Origin: Erythrophleum ivorense
Taxonomy: Eukaryota; Streptophyta; Magnoliopsida; Fabales; Fabaceae
Direction: 5' to 3'
DNA: 64,000 nt
Assembly (NCBI GenBank): GCA_026724425.1
Contig: JAIUCV010000004.1
Coordinates: 1,374,001-1,438,000 of the forward strand
Part shown: positions 33,050 through 43,837 of the stretch, piece by piece
How the letters are laid out: each line of letters opens with the position of its first letter
How positions within the stretch are numbered: position 1 is the first letter of the stretch
Notes under the pieces: generated by a model
What the model was told of the DNA's origin: nothing
Seen by the model: the letters and a program-made list of their open reading frames with translations, nothing else
The model's database searches: none
Position numbers and translations under genes: made by a program

Positions 33050-35717
33050 TGTCACATTCTAAATTGCTATAAATGGTAATGTAACCAAATTAGCTAAAGA
33101 AGAACATCGATGAAAACATTAGAGAACTAACCAAAGTTATTTAGGAACTAAAGAACCTAATAAGGACTAGGAGGAGGACATGTATTAGGAACCTTAACTT
33201 ATCCATAGAATAAAAATTTGCCATAGAGCTCCCTTGGATTAATGGCATAGGCATTAGGAGATGTGGACATATAGGAAAGGGGATGGTTTAACATCTGGGA
33301 GTGTCTACCATAAAAATATATACATTTATATACATCATTAAATGGTGCTTTAAGATGCTAGAACCAAACATTTTATGAAGCCATTACTCATCAAAATATA
33401 TGTATCCATGTGTGGTTTTGCTATCCGAAATAATTAGCCATATGGACTACCATAGGTTTCATCTAAAGCAATAAGATAGGAATAAAACATTAAGCATAAA
33501 TGGTGGAGTGGGGCCACAAAGTAAATGAACTTTTAATAAGCAGATCTATATCTTATGTATTACCCATGCAGGAGATATATATATATATATATATATATAT
33601 GAGACAATTGTCCACGGCTTGCTTTTCTCTTGGATGTGGGAATTAAATGCCAATAACACCTTATGCTTCCTTGTGTAAGATGTGTAAGTATATGTGGTGG
33701 ATGACATTTGATTACCTTAGGTAGTGCGTTCAGCTATGAAGAAGCTAGAGATGAGAATTTGTATGTAAATGAATAGCTTAGGTAATTTAGAATGAGGACA
33801 CCTAAACTTGCACCGAATGGAAAAATGAGAAGCATGCGTTGCCATGAAGCATGATCACCTTAATTCACTTTAGGCCGAGGGAAGTAATGGAAAGAGGGAA
33901 GAAGAAACAAAAACTCAGGCAGCCATAGGAGGGGAGAAATGGAAAGATGAACCAAGGCACAAGGACTCCACAAAAGGTAAGTAGGAGATTTATAATGTCT
34001 TATGTTGCTTCCTTCTTTTACTTAGATGAAATTCTGGACCTAGGATATTTTGCCTTTTGTAGAATTAGTTAGAAAATGATTTTAAAGCCAAAAATGTTAT
34101 AATAGGTTATCCATTCCTTAGACTTGAAATTTGGAAAATTACAGAATTTTTTGGATAAGGTAGATCAAAGAAATAATATACTAACTTAACCTAGTTACTG
34201 GATGAGACAACTTGGGACTAATTTCATAACAAATCTTGTTAAATGGGTAAATGAAGGAAGCATTGCATGAAATTTGGTGGGATGGTAGATAAGACATATA
34301 AACTTAGGTCTGCAAAGTCATAGAATTTTTTGAACTCATTTGGTGGGATAACAAAGCTAGAAATAGCAAGGGTAGTGTATAGCAAGCTCAACTGAGGTAG
34401 TGGCCAAAAAAGTAGGAGTTTGGAGGCTATCCTTGGGAATTCTTGAAAATTGTTTCTATAGCTTATAAGTAACATAATAAGGGGTCATTCTACCAATTTT
34501 TATGATTTTTGGAGGTCATTTAATGGAGTAAAGAAATTTCACAAAAACAGGTCTGAAAATGTAGTTAAATTAAGAATATGGTAGCTTTCGTTTCTTACTA
34601 TTATAGTGTGAATTTGTATGGTAAATTAGATAGTAACTAATTAATGAGAAGGAAAAGGAAATGAAGAGGTGATTGTTTATAATTATGATTTTCAATCGTC
34701 AACTAACAAAAGGGGTTTAGGAATTTTATACGAGGGGATTAGTAATTTAATTGTAATATAAATATTAACCATGACTCATTCTTAATTAAGGTAATGCATG
34801 ATTGAAATTTAAGAAGGCAATTGGGACAGCAAGAGCTAAGGAATAACATGACAAAACGACAATGACGAAACAGGTAGTTAACATGGTATTCTATCTGTTT
34901 ACGTACATAATTGCACTGAATGATTTTCTAAATTTGTATGCTGTGCATGGTTTCATATATACCCACTAATGTGACTCTCTTGAGTACTAGATCACTGTTA
35001 TTGGCCAATGATTGAAGTACAATAGCCTAATGAATGAATGTACCCTGCTACCTTGGGATTTGCATACTCCTGTACCGAATGGTGCATCGAAGTATTCTTA
35101 TTCAGTGTTCTTTATATGTGTAAACTATGAATCCATTGTTATCTACTAGGATTATATCTCATTATAAAGCTAACTATTTTTTAGGTAATATCCATACTAC
35201 AAACGAAGTCTAACCAACAGAGGAAAACTAAACTAACTTGAAGACTGTATTGACTATAGCTCATTGTAATTTCCCCAGAATAATGTTAAATGCTAAAAGT
35301 CTGACTTTAGTTGGATACTTAGTGTTGTTTACTAATCTCTCGTTAGTTTTTGTATAAATATTACATATGAGGAATTACCGTAAGTTAGCAATGATGTTTA
35401 TTAGGGCTATCGAAATTCATGTACAAGTAATCTCTCATAATTGCATTTGCATGAAACTGATTATCATAATTTTGAAAGAAATTCTAGAATAAAAGTAGGT
35501 AACTGTGTTTAAGCTTGTACAGAGGTTTCTTGAGTGAATTCAAATAATAGAACATATATGATATGTATTGTTGCATGGTTGCGCCTTATGAGTAAGCTGA
35601 GGTTTTAGTAATTCCATTTCCCCATAACGAAGTAAGAACTTGTAGGCTAATTAGAATAATAACATTATCAACTTATGTTTTTCTTGTGAAAATGATAAAG
35701 GTTATCTAGATATGACA
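33050..35717. repeat. Solo LTR (2668 bp) with TSD TTATA
   Basis: Begins TGTCACATTCTAAATTGC and ends TAGATATGACA, with TG...CA ends forming a short inverted repeat. It is flanked by exact TTATA duplications (33045-33049 and 35718-35722). Joining the two flanks with one TTATA restores a continuous MULE transposase reading (…EVKNPYNLFNKKYRQ), independent proof of the insertion site. Its transcriptional orientation is unknown. Internal open frames such as 34239-34475 have no recognised similarity. An (AT)13 run lies at 33575-33600. Confidence 0.93.
33575..33600. repeat. (AT)13 microsatellite
   Basis: Uninterrupted dinucleotide run inside the solo LTR. The homologous site in the inverted copy (about 17010) has fewer units. 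Confidence 0.92.
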
Positions 35718-36854
35718 TTATATGGATTTTTAACCTCAAACTCTAATAATCTTATATCAAAATAGTGTATTGATAAGATGGAATGCTCTTGTAATTCTAA
35801 TTAAATCATTTTTTAGATATCCTTAGAAAATGAGCTACCTACTTACATCTAAGCAAATGTCGTTTATACTCACTCAATCCAATATTTGTTCAACAAGTAC
35901 ATGGTTGCTTTAATTAAGTCAATTATGGGCAAAAACCTAACACCTTTGAAGATGTTATTTATACACTTTGCTATATTCGTTGTCATGTGCCCCCATCGAT
36001 GCCTATTAACACTGTTTGCACATGACCACTTACTCTTTGGTATATCCTCTATCTGGTTTGCTGCCTCTAAATGTAATTGTCATACTTGCACCAGGTGGCA
36101 CTCGTTCAAGTATCCAATGTTGATAAACTTTTTCTTCAACTACTTGCTTCTAAAGGATGTATTCAAATTACTGGTAACATACTGTAAATAAAACATGTGA
36201 TATGTGTGAAGTGGTTGCCAACCATTTTGCGAGTCTGTAATGATAGCTAGTATTCTTGGATTTTGATCAAAATTTAGACAAATGCCTTGCTTGCTTGACA
36301 TAACTCATTGCCTTAGGTTACCAAGAAACTACCCCAGGCCTCATGCATTTCACCTTTAACAATAGCGAATGCAAGGGCACAACTTTTCTTGGCCCATATT
36401 TTAAACTTGTAATTAGTAATTTCTCTTTTTATGTCCCATATAGAAATATACCATTTACTTGGATAATCGACTTTAAGTGGTTAAATGCATCAATGTAAGG
36501 TTTAAATATCCAAAACACCTTATGAAACATAACCATCAACTCCATATCTAATGCACTCTATGGGCATTCCTTAGTAATAAATTCAAAATATAAACTTGGA
36601 TTGGAGTGTTGCATGGCAATCAACCATCTCTATAGAAAACATATGATTGCTTCCAATTCTTATAAGCGATATTAATAACTATTGAATACCATACCATATT
36701 TTTTTTGTAAAACACAGAATATTCAAAGATATTATGTATTGCCTTAATGATATCACGGATAGAAATAGAAGAACTTTTTGTCACCATTAACATAATATTT
36801 AATGCTATGATATCAGAGTCTAGCTTCAGACAATCCTATGATAGCATAGAGGAA

Positions 36855-36874
36855 ATGCATGCATGCATGCATGC
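36855..36874. repeat. (ATGC)5 tetranucleotide repeat
   Basis: Five perfect ATGC units within the decayed MULE transposase. Confidence 0.92.
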
Positions 36875-37420
36875 CCATGTACTTCATGATTTGCCTGTCA
36901 TTTTCTCCCTTCAATTTATAGGCCATTACCCATCAATTACATCAAATATCGTACTCCAGACAATGATACTAGACATACTTTACTGATAATTGATTCACCC
37001 AGAATGTGTGATGCATGCATACTAAGTAAAGCTTCACAGCAGAGCTCATTGACTCTTTATTAGGAAATCGTATGCCAATATACATGTCCTGATTATCATT
37101 TAGATCAATTACCTTTTCTATGTTGAGCATCTCAAAATCATTTATAGCATCATTGTTAAATTGTGATAGGAAGACAAATACTCAATTAGAATATTAGTTC
37201 AATGAAGTGACCAAATCCTCATTAATATCAATGCCATCGACATTATCATCCATATACTTATTGACATTTAATAGAGTATCATATTCATCATTGACCTCAA
37301 AGTTATCGATTATATCTTCTGTTACGTCTAGAGGACTCAGAGGGCTAGTATTAGACATTAATAATTTAAATGAATTCAGTTAGAATATGTGATCAACTAG
37401 TAGCATTTGTTGGGTATTGA

Positions 37421-38991
37421 AAGGTTGGGGCTTAAAAGAATGGACATCTCTTGGGTAAAAGCAAAACAAAGAGACCTATTCATTAAGTCTGTTGATTTGA
37501 CTTGTAAATATATTTGTCAACGGTTCGTATACATCATTCTTCTTGATACTTAGGCTTACATTACTGGTAGAAATGTGTGCATACTATTCCAACGCCCCTA
37601 GTTGGGTGGGAAAGTATTAGTTTACTTGTCACATCATTTGGACATCTGCGTTGTCCTCTAAGGTATACGGTAAGTACCAAGTTGGATTAAATGATTGTAG
37701 GTATTGATATACTAACTTAGATACAAATTGTCTTAACTCAAATTATAGTTTTTCCCTAACTACAACCTTTAAGTTTTCAAAACTAATGTTAGGGTTAACC
37801 CTGAACAATGTTGGTTTGTTGTATGGAAATGTTATTCTCTCATTATTATAAAAAATTCTTTCATTTGCATAAATATATATAATCTCATTTATTCTATTTA
37901 TTGTGAATTATATCCTAATGTCAAACACAACATATTAATATTTTATAAAATCTAAATATTTCATTATAGTCAACTAATCATTATGTAAAAATTAAATTTT
38001 TAATTATCCATAATATGTTAATGTTTCATAAATTAAGATTTTATACATACACAAATGTTGTATAAATAATTACTAATATAAATAATAACACCTTAAATTT
38101 ACCATAATTTTACAGAGTTTACCTTTGCATAAAAAAATTGAAATAAAAGAGGCCTACATAACTTTTATTAGCAATAATTAAGTGAGAGTATTCATTCAAA
38201 ATCAAATTTTCTAGATTAATAAAATAGGCTCTTGAATAAGACAAGCCTATACTTTCCCTAACAGTAATAGTTATAATAGAATAATGTATTAATATAAATT
38301 CTGTTATACTAAAAATAGAAAAAGCAATATCAAACCACAATTATATTTATTACTTACTACAATATATTGTTGCAATATTTCATTGCCAGCGGCTAAATTG
38401 TAGAAAAAAGTAGAAGATAAAAGAAATAGAATATGAGAAATAAATAATGAAGTATTATAAAGCTTGATATCAAGGAAAGTGTTTGAGAATTGCATCAAAG
38501 CGACAAAACATTGTGAGTTATCAATTTTATATATATATAGATTATTGAACGCATAATGTTACATTCCACGTTCATTAATCTCATGGGTCAATGATTTAGT
38601 AATTAAAAAAAAACATTTTTTTGAGAGACATAAAGCCTGCATCCCTCAAATTTTGTTTAAAAAAAAGACATATCCTTGTCCCTTATATTTTTTAAAAAAA
38701 TATAATACTAATGTGGTTTTGCATCTTTCATATTAAAAAAAAATCCCACAATGTCAAATAAGATACTCCGCATTGTTTAAAAAAAGTTATATACTTAGGG
38801 AATATGTTTTTTAGGTTATATATATTAATATCCTTTTTTTGTATATATGTGTCAAAAAGCCATATTGGCTTTATATACAACTACTAAATCTATTAATTCA
38901 CACTAGGTTTTATTTTCCAAAATCCAATAACAAAAATGAAAGGTTTGATGATCATTGAAATTTGTATAATGTGGTTCTTGAGGTAAATGTA
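37421..38991. other. Anonymous AT-rich sequence 5' of MULE relic
   Basis: No gene recognised. The region may contain the MULE terminal inverted repeat, but I found no convincing pair with the 29900-30100 side. 38590-38780 holds several A-homopolymer runs. Confidence 0.45.
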
Positions 38992-40180
38992 TTCTATGTA
39001 ACACCATAATATATTAACTCCAACTAGTCTCTGCTTAAGCTTGATTCCATATGATTTTCAAAGAAAATGACAAAAGTCGTTGCATTTTTCCTACTATGTA
39101 TCGGGGTTTAAACACTCATAATTTGCTCTATGGGTCCTGTGAACCCATCAATCACATATTCTACTCAAACTCCATTTATACAACTCATATATAGCATAAA
39201 AAAACCCATAAACCATGGATATGAAGCCAAAAACCTCAACATATAATATCTCAAAACGGGCTCAATAGTCAGATTTTTGGCTCTAATTTTAGAAAATCAT
39301 AACTAATTCTTGAAAAATGGAAATCAAGAAAACCATAGCTTTTTGGAACTCTCTGGATGTTAAAACTACACTAAAAATAATTCCAAACCACAATCTTAGC
39401 GTTTGGACTAGGTTTGACAATGAAAAAGAGACAGAGGTCCGGCTGTCCCTGGTACTAATATAACTTGTTATCATGAACTTCAAAAATTCATAACTAATTC
39501 TACAAAAATCCAATCTAAGAAAAATATATCACTTTGGAAAGAAAAAGATGTTAAATAGAGGAGAAAAATAAGTTCTAATCATTTCATAGCCTTTGGACCT
39601 CTAAAAATGATGGAACAGTAATAAAGGTCAGATGGCTTCCCTGATGTTGACACAAAACTTCAGAAAGTTATTTCTCCCTCTATAGATCTCCAATTGAGAT
39701 GCTTCAAATTGTAATAGGTTACTATGGATGTCTAGTTTATCTCCATAAAATTTTATGACAATTGGACACTGTTTGGTCCATGAATGACACAAATTTATTT
39801 TCGGACCTATGGTAACAGTGCACTAACCAAAACCATCAAAATTTCCTAACTTCAACAATTCGCCAAATATTATCTAGCCTTCCAAATATTACCCACTTTA
39901 GCTTCCTAAGAAGCTCTCAATAAGCTCTAGATTCATGCCAAATTTCATATCAAGAAGAGCTCATTTGGTCATACTTTGATAGAGCTCACAAATTTGATGA
40001 TTTTGACATCATAAATAGTTCAAAATAGGGGTAAATGGTCCCCTACATGCTCTAGCACTTCTTGGGCAAGTTTTAAAACATAAACATAGTATATATGAAA
40101 TGCCCAAGTGATCCAAATCATCATACATTTCAAACTCACTGTACTACAGGCAAAAATATACTACTACATACAAGCCACCA

Positions 40181-40722
40181 AAAGGTCAAATCTCATTTTT
40201 CTATTACTTTGGCTTTATACATGGTTTACACATCATTTATACATATATTTATACTTGCTCAATTATTTACATCTCAAAAAGAATAGATATACATAAGCAC
40301 TTTGGCTTTCTTATATATCAAACTATATGTGAGTGCACAAAAAGGGCAAGAACAGGCCATTTATGCCTCATGACCTCTACTCTTTAGCTCTTGAGCTCCA
40401 CTTGGACCATATGGGATAGGAGAGGGAAGGGGGTGAGACTCATGGAATCTAAAAGGCCAAATCTCATTTTTCTATTGCTTTGGCTCTATACATGGTTTAT
40501 ACATCATTTATACATATATTTATACTTGCTCAATTATTTACATCTAAAAAAGAATAGATATACATAAGCACTTTAGCTTTCCTATATATCAAACTATATG
40601 TGAGTGCACAAAAAGGGCAAGAACAGGCCATCTATGCCTTATGACCTTTACTCTTTAGCTCTTGAGCTCCACTTGGACCATATAAGATAGGAGAGGGAAG
40701 GGGGTGAGATTCATGCAATCTC
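40181..40722. repeat. 271-bp tandem duplication inside the solo LTR
   Basis: AAAGGTCAAATCTCATTTTT at 40181 and AAAGGCCAAATCTCATTTTT at 40452 start two closely similar units running to about 40451 and 40722. Both contain the TTGGCTTTATACATGG and GTGAGTGCACAAAAAGGGC words. Confidence 0.9.
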
Positions 40723-41769
40723 AATAGCTCATACACTTATTCAAGAAGCAATCAAGGCATATAAATAAGTCAAAGCGTGCAAGTAGGCATCTAACCATTT
40801 ACAATCATACAACACATGATTTACATGCCATGAATATCATATCAATGCCAAGAATAAGCTCTAGGAACTTTTGGTCTAGCCTCACCCGATTTTTGGGACT
40901 TTTGGATTGGCCTTACCCTTAGTTTAGGAACTTTTGACTTGGCCTCACTCATTTATGAGACTTTTGGCCTTATCTCACCCATTTTTAGGGACTTTTGGCT
41001 CCACCTTACCCATCTCAAAGGACTTTCGACACTACCACACCCGAGCAATTTTCACAATCCAAAACATAAGTATATTAGTACCAATGCATCAAGACAACAT
41101 CAAATGGTATGTCTCACAATACAAGCATCTACACAAGCATACAATGACTATTACACATCCAAGAATGCAACAAGAAAGAGTGGAGAGCTACCTTACAAGC
41201 CAACCAAGCCTTCCCTTTTGATTTCTCTTTATCTTTCTCGGTCTCAACACCATAACTAGGTAGAGCCGATTCTCTTGAGCCTAGACACAACAAAGAGCAT
41301 AGAATTACTCTCTTATAACTTAAATAAACACTCACAAGGTTAGGGGATTCTTCATCAAGGCAAACCCTATAAAATATGTAAAAACCCTTAGTTTCTCCCT
41401 CTAGAATTTCACTAACTTTCCTTCTACTTCCTTAGTATTTTTCAACTTATCACACTCTCTTTCAAGGGTTTCTTGCTCATTCTAGGTCAGAATAGAGCTA
41501 TCTTACTCAACAACCCATGGAAAGGAAACTTAAAAGGAGAAGAAGAAAGTTTTAAGGAAAAGAAGCATGGTTATGTATAGGTATCTTTAAAGATTCTAAC
41601 CTTTCTTCCTTGATGTTTCTTTGTTCTTCCTTAGTTCTCTTAGTCTTTCCCTCTTTCTCAAGCCCTTTTTCTCTGTTTTAGATGGAGCTTAAGTCAATTA
41701 AAAGAAAAGAGATGCTTCTGGAGTCTTTAAGAAGGAGAAATATACTTTTTCATGCTTTTCTAGATTAAC

Positions 41770-42030
41770 TCTGGCTATAGCGAAAAATAACCCTTGCTAT
41801 GGAGAGCACGTATTAGTCCCAGACCCCTGTTCTCGCTATGGCGTGCTATTGTAAGGAACCCCTTGGTTTTTGTATGAGATGTTCGAACTCGCTATAGCTA
41901 GAAGTATTCTCACTATAGTGAACAGGAACATTCGCTAGAGTTAGGCCATTTCTCACTATAGTGAACAAGTACATTCGCTATAGCTAGGCCATTTCTCGCT
42001 ATAGCTAGGCCATTTCTCGCTATAGCTAGC
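41770..42030. repeat. GCTATAG-rich degenerate tandem repeat
   Basis: Repeats of TAGGCCATTTCTCGCTATAG and CTCACTATAGTGAACA-like units, many of them self-complementary (CTATAG, CACTATAGTG). Not seen in the other LTR copies. Confidence 0.85.
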
Positions 42031-42479
42031 AGACTTAGAAAATTTTTAAGACTTGAAAAATTTTAGCACATTTTTTTTTAGTTGTTACATTCTACATAAA
42101 CTAAATAAGAAATAAATTATAAAGTTTATTGTATAAGAAAAACTTTTTAGGCTAAAGAACATGTTCTAAACACATATTATTAAGGTACATTAAACTACTG
42201 AGTTGTTGAGCTTACTTGTGTAGTATTGCTCTTAATGAGTTAGTGCAAAATTATTGAGGTACTTTTAAAGAGCCTAAAGCTTATTGTTAGACAAATCCTT
42301 CTTGTTATTTTGAATTGAATTTCTAGGTAAAGAAAACATAAGGTGAGTTTTTAGAGAGCTCGCAATAAACCTGAAAGTTTTGAGGTTGTAAAGACTAGAG
42401 TATTGCGCCCATAAGGTTGCCTTGTTGATCACCATAAGAAAAAGAAGAAATAGCAAGTGATAGAATACTTCTATAAATT

Positions 42480-43240
42480 AAACACAGTTTTAGAAATATT
42501 TAAGGAAAATCTTAATAGAACTAATTTTGAAATTGAAATTAAATTATTAAAAAAACTAAGAATATAAAAGGTCCACTTAAGATATATAACAAATCCAAAT
42601 GATAAAATTATTTTCAATGTTTCTACAACTACCACATTTGAGCCAATCTTATTTATTATAAAGACTTTATACTTTTTAGGATGTAGATTCCTGATATTGA
42701 GAAAAGCCCTACATAGTATTGAAAATGTTTAATGTTAATCTAATATCAATCCACCATGTATCATGACAAGCGCTAACTAAATGACTTTAAAGTATACAAA
42801 GGATATAGGTATACCTTTCTTTACCAACCCGACCTTCCTTTCAGAGCAATCCTTCTTAACGTGCCTCTAATTGCATCCTTGTTTGAGACATGAACAAGAT
42901 CTATACTTTTTTTTTTCTTCTTGTTGCCCTCTCTTTTTTTACCCTTCTTCTTTTTTTAACCACTTACTAGATGAGTCTCATGTGGCACCCCATCTCTTTT
43001 AATAACTTGCCTTTATTCCTCTTGCACACATATGGACTATAATTTATCCATTGTCCACTTCTTTCTTATGCATGTTACAAGACATTAGGAAGGCAATGAA
43101 TTAAAGATTAGTTAGCCAAAAAAGGATTCCTTAAGCTTTATCCCTAAGGACTTTCATTATGACACAAGGTCTCTCATCAGCATAATGTGTCAATGTAGCA
43201 CCTGGTTATTCTAAAATGGCTTGAAACAAATAAGTTATAA
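42480..43240 (-). pseudogene. Copia gag-protease relic, minus strand
   Basis: On the minus strand a Copia Gag tail with KKWTMDKLYSICVQEE is followed by VPHETHLVSG and a lysine-rich stretch (about 43090-42900). Then comes a degraded zinc knuckle ending RHVKKDC (about 42846-42890, with R where the family has G). A protease segment, SHDTWWID-, follows at about 42745-42765, after which isoleucine and arginine replace the serine and glycine of the active-site triad. Homology continues to about 42560. Full of stops. It belongs to a different Copia lineage from the element at 3815-9704. The solo LTR at 38997-42089 lies just beyond it. Confidence 0.78.
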
Positions 43241-43259
43241 AAGGAAGTCCCTTAGATTG

Positions 43260-43837
43260 AATGATTAGAGGCTAAATAAATTTAGAATCATAATCTAGAC
43301 CCTAAAAATGAGAATATGAAGCTTAAAATGCTTGAAAACTCGAGCTAGAATAGTTAAGAACAATTGGAAAAGAAAACAGTGACATTTTTATAATTTTAGG
43401 CAACTTTTTAAAAAACTCAAAAGATGGATTTTTAAATGAAAAAATTGAGTGTCTCGGGGTTCTTAGACCCTAAAAATTATAGAAACTCCTAAAATGGTCA
43501 AAACCCCTCCGGTTTACATTTTTAGTCATCGGTTGACCAAAACTTTGATCAATTTGTTCAAGAAGATTTTAAATCCAACTTGGGTGAAACCAAAGGAATT
43601 TTATGAATTAGAGGACTTAAATTTTATAATAGAAAAGACAGTTCTAAAAAAGGAATTAAAATGAGCCCAAATGGAAAGAACCAAGATAATGGACTAAATT
43701 ATAATTTCAAAAAGTTGTAAAATGGATTTTTAGCTTCTTAAAAATTCCTTAACTGTCCAGCCTCTCTAACCAACTTAGCTTCACTCCAAAACAGATTCAA
43801 GCACTGACCTAGAAGATGCACAAGAGGAGAGGCCAAG
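43260..43837 (+). repeat. 5' part of an older Tekay-like LTR, plus orientation
   Basis: Matches 44080-44400 and 57150-57440 of other LTRs: GGGTTCTTAGACCCTAAAAA (43456), ACCAAAACTTTGATCAATTT (43535), GACAGTTCTAAAAAAGGAAT (43637). It ends where the younger full element starts (43838). Its continuation may be the LTR piece at 55395-56930, though about 1.2 kb of LTR is missing between them. Confidence 0.72.

Larger units (their letters stand above)
32636..37420 (-). pseudogene. MULE (MuDR) transposase relic, split by a solo LTR
   Basis: Read on the minus strand from about 37400 downwards. First comes an acidic N-terminus, then the MuDR DBD-like block with GIRFPNKESMSSAVKLYLV (about 37080). The transposase core includes AMQHSNPSLYFEF, VFWIFKPYIDAFNHLKSIIQ and NGIFLYG (about 36590-36440), where an N stands at the position of the first catalytic aspartate. 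Next are ALAFAIVKGEMHEAWGSFL, QNPRILAIITDSQNGWQP and HMTTNIAKCINNIFKG (about 35960). The solo LTR (33050-35717) interrupts next. The frame resumes with the SWIM zinc finger (CDYNAF-LQKYPYQHVFVACAK, about 33000-32930) and the GRPKSSRIRNEMD-like tail and terminal CxxC knuckle near 32650. Many stops and frame changes. The enzyme would mobilise MULE DNA transposons. Confidence 0.88.
38997..42089 (-). repeat. Solo LTR of Tekay-like gypsy family (3093 bp), TSD TTCTA
   Basis: Left end TGTAACACCATAAT and right end GTTGTTACA are the family ends read on the minus strand. Exact TTCTA duplications flank it at 38992-38996 and 42090-42094. Landmarks in order match the other copies: the AAAATCATAACTAATTCT block (39294), an ACTTTTGG-type tandem block (40865-41030) and a GAGAGCTACCTTACAAGC block (41181). 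Two lineage-specific features are a 271-bp tandem duplication and a GCTATAG-rich repeat near its promoter-proximal end. Confidence 0.93.
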
